Assembly: GCF_009730915.1 (NCBI RefSeq)
Contig: NC_052475.1
Location: 32,363,016 to 32,427,015 of the forward strand
Direction of reading: 5' to 3'
Source: Dioscorea cayenensis subsp. rotundata
Lineage: Eukaryota; Streptophyta; Magnoliopsida; Dioscoreales; Dioscoreaceae
Length of the DNA: 64,000 bases
The notes under the pieces: generated by a model
Databases searched by the model: none
Seen by the model: the letters and a program-made list of their open reading frames with translations, nothing else
Told to the model about the DNA's origin: nothing
Translations under genes and position numbers: made by a program
Shown here: positions 21,711 through 34,459 of the stretch, one piece after another
Numbering within the stretch: position 1 is the stretch's first letter
Layout: every line of letters begins with the position of its first letter

Positions 21711-24576
21711 CTATACTCGGAAAGCTCTGATTGTTTGTTCCTCAAACTGCTTGATTGTATCAGCCATGCGCTTCATGTTGTCATCATATACATAGGGGAT
21801 TTTCTCAAACCATGTAACATTGCCTTTTCTTGGCATGGGAACAAATTCCCGGCATGGCTCACCCAGGACATTGATGGAGTCATGGTAGTGATAGTAACGA
21901 ATCATGGACTCTGTCTTGTGCGTGGTAGGTCCAATAACATTTTCTGACATATGCACTCCAGTTGCATAAGCATTCTTCGCCTGGATTGCATACTTTCGAT
22001 CCCTTCGTATTCCAGTAATTGAATTTCGAAAGACAAGCTTCTCAAATCCCCATTCCCTGCATAAACCATGAAAAGATATTCTTAAGATAAAGGTTCCTGA
22101 CAGAAAAAATCCGTTTGGTTTCGTTGATCAATGAAACAGGATCCAACATAGTACATAAGAAACAAAGGCTACCACCCCAAACAAAACAAAGAAAGTTAGC
22201 AATATTAGTTGGCACGATCCCTATAAAGTTTTGGTAAGGCTCCTTCAATTCATACTATGTTCAATAGCTCTTCTGCATGTTGAAAGCCTGAAACTTCACA
22301 ATTGGGGTCAGTTTTGTTCAATAAGCTTTCGCCATATGCTTTCTAAGTCAGCTGCTAGCATCAAAGCTTGACACAACATATTAAATAAATATTGGAACCC
22401 CATCCAAAGAAAGAAAAAGGCTAACAAATGTTTACCAAATATGGATTATAACCAACAAATTCAAAGGTAGTTTTACAAGTTAAGGTAAAGGGAACACAAA
22501 CAAGTGTACAATAAGACTGAGACATGGCGAAAACATTTAGCATAAGAGATTCCAACAAATAAGAAAGAGCTGTCCTTTGTGAAACAAGAATGTTTGAAAC
22601 CAGAAAAGTCACAAACCATACAGAACACAAGCTATGACCAAAACTTCAATTCTTCCCTCAGCAACAGGTACACGGTTTCAAAAGAATAGATTTGAATTTT
22701 ACAACTCTAGGAAGATAACTAGCACTAATTAGTAATGGCAATAACCACAGGAACATGTGCCTTAATTCATATATGTTTCAAGTAACGAAATCATAATTTT
22801 GTCCCTAAAAGTCAAAACTTGTTGAGACAATAAAATTAGAGTATCCAATATCATAAAAATTAGTCAAAGAACTCTAGGGAATGTCAGAACAAGGTATGAA
22901 TCCTGACATATATCAAGTATAATCTGCAACACAGGTCGTAAGAAAAAGAAGGTCTAGTTTATAATCACAGATGGTATGTCAGATTCCGAATAAAACTAGC
23001 TTCAAGTCCCCGTGGGAAATTGCAAACAATACTTGCTACAGTGCTGGATGGGTGGGAGAAAATTGATTGTCAACAAACATTAGTTGCTGATTTTTGTTGT
23101 TGTTGTTGTTGTTGTTGTTGTGTCATCTCCTCGAATTAAGATGAACACAAGCACACATCTAATCAAACTGTCGTCCCCAGTAGCTAAGATTTGAGAGCAG
23201 AATTTATAAAAAAATAAAAATAAAAATCTTTCCATGGGAAATCAACGAAACAATGTGGTGAACTGTCAGTGATGTGTAAGAATGACAAAGAAGAAGAAGG
23301 TGTGTGTGTATGTAAGAGAGATAGAGATAGAGATAGAGAGAGCTCACGTGGAGTATTTCTTGCGGGGATCAAACACACAGAGCTTACTGGACATGGGATT
23401 CTGTTCAATGGTAAACTGGGTGAAGGGTGAGAGCTCATGGAGCACAGATTCGAGGGTCTTGTTGCCGGGGATGTAGATGTACTCATCAACATCAAAGTAG
23501 AAGGTCCAATTGGCAGCATGCCGGTACCGGTGCAGGCAGTCATTCACTATCAAGAACTGGTTGTAGTAGTAGCCGTCATAGTCGGCCTGCGCTCGGATAT
23601 CCTGAAGTGTGGCCCGGCCGGCCCTGATCCAGGGCTCCAGCACAGCACGCACCTCCGGGCCAACGCCGCCGGCGTCGTGGAAGACGAAATGGGATCTGGG
23701 GCCGAAGAAGTAGGCGTGGTAGGCCATCCACTCCCTGATGCGGCTAGAGCTGAGACTGCCATACAGAGAAGAGCCGCAATAGAGGTAATCGTACTGGAAT
23801 GGAGGGCGAAAGCGGGACTCGTCGTAGGAGCCGGGGGCTTCCTCCAAAGCCACCAACTTTTCGAAGCGGCGGGGGGAGGGTGAGTAGTAAGCGTAGAGGA
23901 GGAGTTTGCCACCGGAGTTGTCGAGGTTCGGATTGGAGGGGAAAGTGCAGTTAACGACGACGACGGTGTAGACGCGGCCGTAGCCCCAATCAGGAAGCAT
24001 CTTGTAGGCCTTGGCCCGCACATTGGGGCGGGACGGGTCGTTGGGTACCCACTCACACTTGAACCATGGCTTACCGAAGACGTGGATGGGCTTGGACGCC
24101 AGCCCCACGATGGCGAAGGTGGCCGGTCCCCCGCGGTAGGCGCCCATCTGGACGAAGAGTGCTGCAGCGCTGCCGTAAGGGCGGAAGACCCGCTTGTTGG
24201 GGTCTTGAGGGGGTTCTTGGCGTGGAGTGATGGAGCGCTTGGTGGTGCTGATGGTGGTGTTGTCCTTGGAGGCAAGGGAGGAAGATGAGATCTTTTGCAT
24301 GGGGAGCGGTGTGATGAGATTGGTGTTGGAAGTGTTGGCGATGGTGCTGGGGATGGGGATGGTGGGACACGAGGCCGAAGGACGAGTTGTGGAGAGGAGG
24401 GACTCGTAGGGTTGGAGCTGCCAAATGGCCATCACCAGAGTTATCACTACTAGTGTGGCAACAAATGGCTTCATGTCTAGGCAAGGCAGTACCATGGCAG
24501 AAGTTCCTGATGCTGCTGCAGCCGCTGCAGCAGCTGCTGCTGTTGCTCCTCCGCCACCGCCGCCATCTTTCCTCAT
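21711..24576 (-). CDS. GALS: Glycosyltransferase family 92, beta-1,4-galactan synthase (GALS type)
   Basis: GALS enzymes are Golgi type II membrane proteins that extend beta-1,4-galactan side chains of pectic rhamnogalacturonan I, using UDP-galactose. Exons: 24576-23348 and 22056-21711, joining in phase to 524 aa (Arabidopsis GALS1-3 are about 500). The first in-frame ATG is at 24576. The open frame reaches about 24753, but only through a GTG and Pro/Lys-rich codons, so I treat that part as leader. A Gly/Ala-rich tip precedes one membrane span (about 37-54), then a Ser/Thr/Pro-rich stem. The catalytic region has GYGRVYTVVVVNCTFPSN, DYLYCGSSLYG, the FDVDEYIY metal-binding DXD motif (about 361-368), and WGFEKLVFR and RYYHYHDS in exon 2. 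Substrate assignment rests on family resemblance. Confidence 0.9.
23094..23121 (+). repeat. (TTG)n microsatellite in the GALS intron
   Basis: Nine perfect TTG/TGT units lie about 230 bp inside the single intron, on the donor side. Confidence 0.9.
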
Positions 24577-24717
24577 CTTTTCTTTCTTTTTCGTTCTCTT
24601 TTTTCCTTTAAACTGAGACTTATGAAGTTCCTCTTCTTCTCTTCTCTTCTTTTCACTCCTACGGCTTCTTCTCTGTCTCTTCCTCTCAGCACTTTCCAGA
24701 AAGATAGCGCGCTTAAA

Positions 24718-24749
24718 AGGAGGAGGAGGAGGAGGAGGAGGCTGAGAGG

Positions 24750-24787
<38 letters not shown>
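24718..24787 (+). repeat. (GGA)n and (GA)n microsatellites in the GALS 5' leader
   Basis: Eight GGA units (about 24718-24741) and about seventeen GA units (about 24753-24786) lie 140-210 bp upstream of the GALS ATG. On the transcribed strand they read as CT/TCC tracts, typical of plant 5' leaders and core promoters. Confidence 0.85.
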
Positions 24788-24789
<2 letters not shown>

Positions 24790-24799
24790 GAAGAAGAAA

Positions 24800-27700
24800 C
24801 GAAGCAGGGTTACAGCCAGAGAGGACAGAGTGGGTTTTGTTACTTTATTAGTATTATTATTATTATTATGACATTATTATATGGAGTGGTGAGTGGTCTT
24901 TCCTATATTAATTAATTAATTAATAATAATCTTTCTAATTAGCTAATTAAGGAGTATTAATAGGTATTTCAGATTGTGTTAAGTTGTGTTGCCCCTCACA
25001 AATAAATTGAAGAATTCACAGATCTATCTACACAGACTACACCTGACACCACAGCTTGTGTTATGTTACTATGTAATTAAACAAGTTGAAGAAATTGTAA
25101 AGGACGATGAGTGAGTGGTCTTTCTTTTAACTTTGGTGATGAATTTAATTAAAACTTTTTATTGAATTGTACCTTAATGCGCGCTTTCATTAAATCGACC
25201 TCGTGTAAAATCTTTCAAACAATCAGTCAATCCATATAACCAGTCAATTACAATTACTTTAGGTAGCATGCATTTAGAGATAAGAGTACTGAAGAATTAA
25301 AGAAAGAAAGGAAAGGAAAGGATGTACATTATTACTATTATTATTATTATTAATTAATTAATTAATTAATAAGGGTATTTAAAAGTGGCAATATAGTGAT
25401 ATTGTTAAAGTTGGAGCCTTGTAAGCTCACCGTCACGACTGAGGATAGTTACCGGTCAAAGTGAGAGAAAGAGAAAGAGGAGAAAAGAAAAAGTAGGACA
25501 GAGAAGGTGTTGTTGTCACTTGTCACCGTTTTAATGTGGGCATGGCATAGCCATAGGAGCCCGCCAAAAGACAGATTTACCCATCAGTCTCATAGTAATG
25601 GATTCAATTTCATACTGTACATATGAATACAACTAATACTTGCTAGTTGCTGGTTACTAGTTTGTCTCCCCTCCATTAATAACAAATAAAGCAAAGCTGG
25701 ATGCAGTGTCGGTGCTCTCACTTCTCACCTTTGCCACTTTGCTTTGCTGGCCCAGAGAAGAGATCATGCATGCATGGGCTCGTCATTCTTTTCATTTCAA
25801 TGCATGTGTGGATTTTATAGAGTATTGTTTACAATTAAGGGGACCCTTGTTTTCAGGAAATCGAAGTTTGGTGTCAGAATCTTGTTCTTCTGATTCATTA
25901 TATATCTATCATCTATTTTGACTTCAGTTTTTTCAGTTTTAACTTTTTTATTTTTTTTTTTTAAAAAAAAGAAAATGTATGCACACATAACATGGGGTTA
26001 CAACTTTCATGTCAGCATAATTTTTTTTTCCTTTTTTTTTTAAAAAAAAGGAGAATAAAGTGAAAGAAAAAGAAAAGAAAAGAGATGAAGAATGTCTTGA
26101 ATGAAGAGTTTTAGGCAATATGATTTTATAAAAATCAAAAAATATTTCCGAAAGCACCTAGCTTTGCAAATACAGAAATCAAGCATCTAAAATCCCATGA
26201 GTGATTGAAACACTTGTTCTGATATGATTGGGGAAAGGGATTTGACCCCTCTCGCTTCATTTGGTTGGATTACTCCAATTCAGGATAGTGAATTTATTTA
26301 TATGTGGATATAAAGCAAGAGCATCTGATTTTTTTTTTTTTTTCTGATTAGCCAAGTGAAAATGATCACATAAATAATTAGAAAAACTTCCAATTAAGTT
26401 TTAAATATATGAAATTCTATATACATATTTAGGACTCTCAATAGATTCTCACTTCCAAGAAATATATTAATTTATGGTCAGTAAAACGACTTACTATTAA
26501 AATCAATCAATTTAATGTTCATATATTCATTTTTAGTATTAATCTCTTCTTCCAATATGTGTGAACTCATGATGTATTGGTTTTTTATTTTTTATCTGTT
26601 TCACCAAAATGAATATTTTATTGTGTGGAAACTCAGTTTCACTGTGGAATTCTTCTCTAACAAATTTTGCATAGGTTGAACTCCAAAGTCCTGTTTATTA
26701 AATAGTATAAAGAGATGAAAATCAATATAAAGGAATCAATCATTCTGAAAAAGCATAGGTTATTATTATTATTAAAGATTTTTTTATTATAATTACATAT
26801 AGTTTATTATTAATGTTGATTCACTATATATAAATATGATTAGGCTTCTCCAACTGGCAACTGCGGCATGCATGATCAAATAGCAAGAATGCAACAAGCT
26901 AGTCTTGATTCTTTTTTCTATCTTTCATGGTTGGTGAGCCGTTGATTGTTATAGACAAGTAGGTGAGGGTTCACGTCATCACTCGGGGGTCCTCCTAGCT
27001 CCTACAGTCCTACTGTACCATGCATATAATGCCATGCCCATCGCCATCCTGTCCCGTCTGAGTCAGGTGAAAACACAAGCCCATAATTAAGTTGCCATTC
27101 TTTCTCTTCGTCATACGCTTATATTATTATATATTCACATCCTCATAAATATATATATATATATATATATATTCCCTCAACGCGCTATCTATCGCACGCA
27201 CTCATATTTACCCACCAGGGCCACCACCTGGTTCGCATACCTTACATCTGCACCCTAGCTAGTTGAACTCGATCAATATTAATCTAAAATTAGTAAAATA
27301 CTCTCCCCTTTTCTATCTTTTATTAAAATTTTGAATGGCTAGCATACGTCTATGATTGGGACATGTTTATTTGTCTCATAACATATATATTTACCCTTTC
27401 TATATATTCTTCAGCATGGCTTTAATCTATCATTTGTTGTCTTTTATTTAAATAATTTTTGATTTGTTATTGTGAATCAAAATCAAAGAAGAAAAGAGCT
27501 ACATAAAACCAAAAAATGAGCTAGCACTTAAGGAAGACAGGACACCAATCAAACTAATGTGGAGAATGATTGTGATGGGATTAAATTTCAGTCAACTAGT
27601 CCCCACACATAAAATTGGAGAACATAGAATAGGAATTGCGGTAGGATGGATGGTCACATCTACCTAATATATATGCCAATTAGGTCACGGTCAGCAGCAA

Positions 27701-27830
27701 TATATATATATATATTTTTGTGTGTGTAATCTCTTCTTTTATCCGGCGCTGATTCACCGACAAATGCTCTCTCAGCTTACACGTGTCAAGGGTCATGCAT
27801 GCATGCTTATCACCGCATATATCCTGCCAC
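24800..27830. other. Intergenic spacer between GALS and the gypsy element
   Basis: I see no gene. The DNA holds (ATT)n and (TTAA)n tracts near 24850-24930 and 25330-25370, poly(T)/poly(A) runs near 25950-26050, and (TA)n tracts near 27150-27172 and 27702-27715. An ACACGTGT palindrome lies at about 27780. The first few hundred bases are the likely GALS promoter. Confidence 0.5.
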
Positions 27831-27835
27831 CAATC

Positions 27836-28397
27836 TATAATGATCTTTCAAACAAGAAACAAGATCTATAACAGCAACACCGTTTAAGAGCCAATTTAGC
27901 TCAATCCATTGCAAAGAAAAGCATCCAAGCAGAGATCAAATCAAGAGTTATGGATAATCAACAAGATTTCCTGTCCATCCAACTAGAAAATTGATAGAGT
28001 TCCTTTCTAAATCAAATTATTAACAGCAAAAAAATAGAAAACAAGAAATTGCAGAACAATAACTAGAACTCCGGCGAGATCGCCGGCCTCTTCCCTCCTC
28101 GATGAGTCTAGTCTCTTCCTCTTCTACTTCTTCGATGATGCCCCTAGTTCCTCTCCTCCCCCTTTTATCTTTTTCCAATCCGTGAAGACGAAATCCCTCC
28201 AGAACGCATCATGTTCCCTCTTTCCTATGTTTTTCTTGGGCTTCTTCTCCACCATTGATTCCTCTTCCACCGCTTCTATCCCATCGTCCACGTGTCCTGA
28301 ATTAACCAGCTTACCTTCTTCAATCACGTGTCCAGCAACCTGCGGAATAAGTTGAATCCGAGAAGATTTATGATGGATCCGATGAAAATACATAACA
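27836..28397 (-). repeat. 3' LTR of the gypsy element
   Basis: 562 bp. The outer plus-strand end reads TATAATGATC, so the canonical TG has mutated to TA; the inner end is ATAACA. It contains the last part of the pol reading frame (stop near 28124). Confidence 0.92.
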
Positions 28398-30654
28398 TTG
28401 CCCCCATCTTCAAGAGCGACCTTGTCCTCAAGGTCCAATTGTGGATATTGACTGCGAAGGAGAGCAATGTCTTCCCAAGAATTTTTCGACATCGGTAACC
28501 TGCACAATTTCACAAGGACCTGGTGAATGTGCTTATTGTTTCCAATGACTGTGCAATGCTGCAGAATTAGTTCAGGCTGAATAAGAGGTCCTGATTCCAT
28601 TGTAACTGGTGGCAATGGAGCAGATTCATTAGCTATACTAGTTATAAATTTCTTCAGAAGTGAGACATGAAAAACTGGGTGAATGCACGAACCTTCAGGC
28701 AATCCCAATTTATATGTTGAACCAATACGATGTAATACTTTGAAGGGACCAAAGTACTTCATGCACAGTTTATGATTCTTACACAAGAATACAGAATGTT
28801 GCCTATACGGTTGAAGTTTCACCAATACCAAATCTCCAATAGCAAACTGAATTTCTGACCTTTTCTTATCAGCAAACCTTTACATTATTGCTTGAGCCTT
28901 ATGCAAATTTTGCATTAGCTGATTGTAGAATTCGATCCCTCTTGGTTAGCAACTCAATTACTGAAGGAGAATCCATGGCATCCTGTTGATAAGCAATGAA
29001 TCCCGGTGGATCACAACCATACACCACCTTAAATGGTTTCATCCCAATACTAGTATGAAAAGAAGTGTTATAGGACAATTCAGCCCATGGCAAGAGCTCA
29101 GTCCAAGATTTGGGATTATCTGATACAAAGCAACGCAAATAATGCTCAATGCATTTATTAAGACTTTCAGTTTGTCCATCAGTTTTTGGATGATAGGCTG
29201 TGGACATTGATAAAGTAGTGCCCATCCGACTGAATAAATGATTCCAAAATTTGCTGGTAAATGCTTTGTCACGGTCACTGATAATCGTCTTGGGAATTCC
29301 ATGAAGTTTGGCAACATGGTGTATAAATGTCTCTGCCACCAATTGACTGGTAAATTCACACTTCAATAGAAAAAAATGGCCATATTTGGACATTCTGTCC
29401 ACTATGACTTAAATCACAGAACATCCTTTGGATAATGGCAACCCCGTGATAAAATCCATTGATATATCCTCCCAAATGTTCTGAGGAATTGATAATGGTT
29501 GCAATAAGCCTTCGGGATGGGTAGTAACAGATTTAGCTCTTTAACAAATAGAACATGCCTGTACAAAAGTTTTGACATCCTGTCTCATGCCTGGCCAATA
29601 AAATTACATGGCAAATAGGGCATATATTCTTAGTTGACCTGCATATCCTCCCAACTGAGTAGAATGAAATTCTTGTAGCAACTGAGTTGTTAATTCAGCA
29701 TTGTTTGGAATCACAATACGATTGTGCCTGCTAAAAAAATTATCTGCCAAGTATAGTCAAGATGCTTGAATTCATAAGATTGAAATTTGTGTATACTGTT
29801 GGCCAATTGAGAGTCCTGAAGTTGCAATAATTTGATCTCATTCAAAATAGAACTCTGTGAGCTAGAATAATTCATCAGAAAGCATCTTGACAAGGCATCT
29901 GCTACCAAATTGTGTGAACCGGGCTTGCATTCAATAGTAAAGTCAAAACCCAACAGATGAGGAAGCCACTTCTACTACTCAGGGGTCTGAATTACTTGTG
30001 TGCCCAGTTGTTTAAGTGCTTGATGATCAGTGCTTGATGAAACTTGCTGCTCAGGAAGCCCAGTTGTTTGTGACCAATCAAATTTGTGACCAATCAAGTA
30101 AGAGCAAACAATTCTCTAGTGTAGACTGCCTGAGCTTGCATCCTAGGAGACATCTTCTTGGAGAAAAATTCTATTGGATGCTTGTTCTGGCTTAACACTG
30201 CCCCAATGCCTGACCCTGAAGCATCAGTCTCAATAGTGAATGGTTGAGAGAAGTCTAGAAGTGCCAATACCAGTGCTGAGGTAATTGCTGATTTAAATGA
30301 TTGTAATGCTTTAGTTGCTGCCGAAGTCTATAGGAAACTGTCTTTCTTTAAGAGATCAGTGAGAGGTCTGGCAATAGTAGCGTAATTGGAAATAAATATG
30401 CGGTAATAACCACTGAAACCAAGGAATCCTCTGAGTTGTTTCAAAGTAGTTGGAATATCCCATTGAAGTATAGCATGTACCTTAGAAGTATCCATCTTTA
30501 CTCCATGCTTTGAAACCACATGCCCAAAATACTCAATTTTCTGTACACCAAAACTGCATTTTGAAAATTTAGCAAAAAGTTTGTGCTGAGATAAGGTCAC
30601 CAATACATGTTGTAAATGTCTCATATGATCTGTCCGATTGCAGCTATAAACCAA
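28124..30654 (-). pseudogene. Broken gypsy pol: RNase H and integrase
   Basis: Fragments in order on the minus strand: 30654-30328, a thumb/connection piece with QLRGFLGFSGYYR; 29953-29711, the RNase H end with HNLVADALSR; 29402-28899, an integrase core with SDRDKAFTSKFW and YHPKTDGQTE; and 28831-28124, the integrase C-terminal part with the motif FGPFKVLHRIGSTYKL and a chromodomain-like tail. Stops and frame changes separate the pieces, so no complete pol is made. The last fragment runs about 270 bases into the 3' LTR before its stop. Confidence 0.85.
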
Positions 30655-30661
30655 TATGCCA

Positions 30662-31861
30662 TCAAAAAAATACTAAGACATATTTTCTCAAAGCTGGTCC
30701 AAAAACATCATTCATCAATGCTTCAAAAGTGGCCGGAGCATTCGAAAGGCCAAAGGGCATGACCAGCCACTGAAAGTGACCATGGTGAGTCTGAAAAGTT
30801 GTTTTGTCTTTATCCTCCTGATCAAGTAAAATCTGGTGATAAGCATACCGTAAGTCTAGTTTAGAAAAATAGGAAGCACCATATAATTCATCAAAGATTT
30901 CATCCACTGTAGGAATTGGAAAAGAATCCTTGACAGTAATAGCATTTAAAGCCCGATAATCAGTACAAAACCTCCATGCGCCATCCTTTTTCTTTATAAA
31001 CAGTACAGATGATGAGAATGGACTTTGGCTGTGTTCAATAATTCCATCTTGCAGCATCAGAGCAACCATTAATTCAATCTCTAATTTTTGACTGTGTGAA
31101 TAACGGTAAGGTTTATCCTTCACAGGTGTAGAGCCAGGAAGCAAAGGAATTTTATGATTATAATTCTGAGATGGAGGCAAGCCACAAGGAATCTGAAAAA
31201 CATCTTGATATTGCAATAATAATTTCTGTAATTGAACTGGCATATCTGCAGAAAATTGTAAAGTGGATGGCACCGTATGACTTACTGCAAATTGATAAGA
31301 AGAATGAGCTGTAATAGAGTCAAGTTGCAATGCTCTAGTTAATGTGAAACACACTGCAATGGATTTAGTAGAATACAATCGAGACAACTGATGGACTGAA
31401 GATTTGTGAGGCTTGAAGTATGTATCACCCTTCAGTGTAATGAATTCATCATTGAGGTAGAATTGTAATGTCATAGCATTATAATCTACAATATGGGGTC
31501 CAAGAGTGGCTAACCAGGATGTACCAATGATAATATCGGCTCCAACTACGAGCAGCAAGAATACTGAAAGATGTATGATATGATATTGTACCTGAAGTGG
31601 AAGATTCTCCACTACTCCTTCCACTTGAAGAAAACTGCAATTGCCCACAAACACCTTAAAAGCTTCAATCGGTAACACCGGAAGTTGTAAGAATTTTGCT
31701 ACACGGGGTTGGATGAAATTATCATCACTACCCCCGTCTAATAAGATTTGTACCGAATAGCCATTAATACAGCCAGTAAACCGCAAGGTGCCAGACACCA
31801 ACCGGCGGTTCATAGCATGCAAATAGAGGCTTTGAAACTCTTGTTCTAATGTATTTGCCAC
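30662..31861 (-). pseudogene. Broken gypsy pol: protease and reverse transcriptase
   Basis: A 399-codon frame starts with an aspartic protease region (LLDGGSDDNF, where the active site is normally D-S/T-G, and VVGADIIIGTSWL). It continues into reverse transcriptase (KKDGAWRFCTDYRALN, FSKLDLRYAYHQI, MPFGLSNAPATFE). The frame ends at a T-run exactly where the catalytic FxDD motif should be, and the second catalytic Asp codon reads Gly in the following frame. The enzyme is therefore dead. Confidence 0.88.
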
Positions 31862-31924
31862 AACTAAGTCAGCATCTAATTGTAATTCCTCAAGTACTTG
31901 AATATCATCATCCCATTGTAAGAC

Positions 31925-32935
31925 TTATAGGCGCCGATTGGCACACTTATGCTGAGGAGTAAACATTTCATCACAATTATAGCACAACCCTTTGGCTCTA
32001 CGCAATTGCATCTCATTATAGGACATCTTCCGAAATGGAGGTGGAGCAATTGAAGTACTAGTAGAAACTGGTGGCTTGGACAAAGCTACTGGAGGAGCCG
32101 GTATGTTAATGGAGTTGGATTCCCTAGTAAGATGTGGTACTGGCTTCTTAACAGAAGCTAAATAATTTGGATAAAACCCATGTTTGATCTTACGGCCTTT
32201 GGCTCCAATAGCATGTTTCTCCTCAAATAATTTGGCCAATGACAAAGCTTTGGTAATGGAATCAGGTTGCCAGGGAATTACTTCACACTGTAACTCTGTC
32301 TGCAATCCACTCAGGAAACAATCTAACATAGCATCATTAGAGAGACCCTCTACACGATTAGCCAAAACAGTAAATGTGTCATAATATTCGGCAACTGTAC
32401 CTTCCTGCATTAATTTAAAAAGAGAAGATCTAGGGCAAGAAAACAGAGATGGACCATAAGTGCTTTCAATTGCTTTAGCTAGAACACTCCATTAGGTGAT
32501 TGTGCCAGACTTCTGTAACATTTGAAACCATGGAACAACCGGACCGTCAAAGTGGATGGAAGCCATTTTCAGCCTATAAGCATCAGAGACATCATAATAA
32601 TCAAAAAATTGTTCGGCTTGGTAAATCCACTACAGAGCATTACTACCATTAAACCATGAAAAATCCATCTTAACAGATCACATAAGTGCTGCTGGAACCA
32701 TCTGATGATTTGATCCAGAAGGAAATTCATTAGAAATATGTGTAGACTGAGATGATGAAGGATGAGATGCCTGAATCCGTAGAGCTTCTATGCATCGTGC
32801 AGCAGATGCTAGTGATTGTTCAATCAAAGAAATCCTTTCCTCCTTCGCACGATCCTTTTCCTCCTTCTGATCTAAGATTGCTAAGACCGTCTCCATCTTC
32901 GCTGATAGATCTTTCATACTCGTGTTCTCTGCCAT
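31925..32935 (-). pseudogene. Broken gypsy gag
   Basis: The likely original ATG is at 32935 (MAENTSMKDL). A coiled-coil-like charged start runs to a stop near 32678. A second gag frame at 32410-31925 carries the retrotrans_gag region and a CYNCDEMFTPQHKC zinc-knuckle-like motif. At least two in-frame stops separate the halves. Confidence 0.8.
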
Positions 32936-32966
32936 TGCACAAGAGTTCGAGAACGAAAGCACCAAA

Positions 32967-33528
32967 TGTAATGATCTTCCAAACAAGAAACAAGATCTAT
33001 AACATCAACACCATCTAAGAGCCAATTTAGCTCAATACATTGCAAAGAAAAACATCCAAGCAGAGATCAAATCAAGTGTTATGGACAATCAACAAGATTT
33101 CCTGTCCATCCAACTAGAAAATTGATAGAGTTCCTCTCTAAATCATATTATTAACAGTAAAGAAACAGAAAACAAGAAATTGCAGAACAATAACCAGAAC
33201 TCCAGCGAGATTGCCAGCCTCTTCCCTCCTCGACGAGTTGGGTCTCTTCCTCTTCTACTTCTTCGATGATGCCCCTGGTTCCTCTCCTCCCGCTTTTATC
33301 TTTTTCCAATCCGTGAAGACGAAATCCCTTCAGAACGCATCATGTTCCCTTTTTCCTCTGTTTTTCTTGGGCTTCTTCTCCACCGTTGATTCCTCTTCCA
33401 CCGCTTCTATCCCATCGTCCACGTGTCCTGAATTAACCAACTCACCTTCTTCAGTCACATGTCCAGCAACCTGCGGAATAAGTTGAATTCGAGAAGATTT
33501 ATGCTGGATCCGATAAGGATACATAACA
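32967..33528 (-). repeat. 5' LTR of the gypsy element
   Basis: 562 bp. The plus-strand left end is TGTAATGATC and the right end is ATAACA, followed by the CAATC target duplication. It shares the coding-derived segment seen in the 3' LTR (an open frame at 33330-33545 repeats the integrase-tail residues). Confidence 0.92.
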
Positions 33529-33533
33529 CAATC

Positions 33534-34459
33534 CCCATTTTTCATAAATAATTAAACCCGGTCATCTCTAATTTCATGGTTTAGAAAAAGCAAAAGAAAA
33601 TATAATTATATATACGATCAATTAATTTCTCTAGTAGGTACATTCCTGCAAGTGATCTGCAACGTAAGTGTGCTTTGAGTTACTGCTCTGCTGTTATCTA
33701 TAGCAAAATATGTGGAGTCCCCGGGTGTCAGAGCTAGATTCACTCAACAAACACTAAGGATCATCACTTTCGGTACCTCTCAAATATTGCTGACATTATC
33801 TTGGATTCTTCATCTTAATTTAATGCAAACAAATTAAATTGCTCTGTTCCAAACAAACAAGGACAGCGCAGCACTTTCCATCCTTTCAAACTCTACAAGA
33901 AGAATAAAAGGTTAGGTGTTCTCATATATGCTTTATTCTTTCTTTCCTCTTACTCAGGGTAGTAGCTAGTGGTGGCACCAAAGATACATGCTTTTAACTT
34001 TATAAGAATCATAATTAAGTATATAACCTCTTAATTAGTCAATACCATTTTCATCCAAATAGTCCACTCCTATACTTAATGTCATTCCAAAATTCAAACA
34101 CAAGATACAGAGACCGATCAAAGAACATATAAATTAACAAAGAAGAAGGAGATTAATTTATGCCTAGCCTTTCTCTAATATTGTCAAGATAAAAAAATTA
34201 ATTAATTATTACCTTCAAAAATATAGCAGACAGCCCTAAATCAATATATAACAGACTTATAAACATAACAATAATAATAAAAAAAAAACACACATATATA
34301 CACATACGTATACAATTGTGTTTGCATAATTAATGTGGATACATATATGACGCAATAATTAATCTTATTATCAATTCATATGGTGATCAGATGAGTATAT
34401 TATTTATAATGACAACAAAGGTTGCTCCTACATAGTTGGCTATATATATAGCTAGGCAG
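33534..34459. other. Intergenic spacer, gypsy element to DC1 gene
   Basis: A/T-rich with no supported gene. The right end (about 34380-34460) is probably the DC1 gene's 3' UTR. Confidence 0.5.

Larger units (their letters stand above)
27836..33528 (-). mobile_element. Degenerate Ty3/gypsy LTR retrotransposon with 5-bp target duplication
   Basis: It is 5.69 kb, bounded by two 562-bp LTRs and flanked by the direct repeat CAATC (27831-27835 and 33529-33533). On the minus strand the order is 5' LTR (33528-32967), a primer-binding region beginning TTTGGTGCTTTCG, Gag, protease, reverse transcriptase, RNase H, integrase, a purine tract (GATGGGGGCAA) and 3' LTR. The gene order RT-RH-IN is that of Ty3/gypsy. 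A chromodomain-like tail (WEDIALLRSQYPQLDLEDKV) suggests a chromovirus relative. The LTRs differ at roughly 37 of 562 sites (about 6-7%), so insertion is not recent. Stops and frameshifts make it non-autonomous. Confidence 0.93.

Noticed and set aside
24577..24753. Longer N-terminus for the GALS protein
   Set aside because: The upstream frame opens at GTG, has no ATG, and encodes simple repeats (poly-Pro, Lys/Arg-rich) from microsatellites. The ATG at 24576 is the first usable start.
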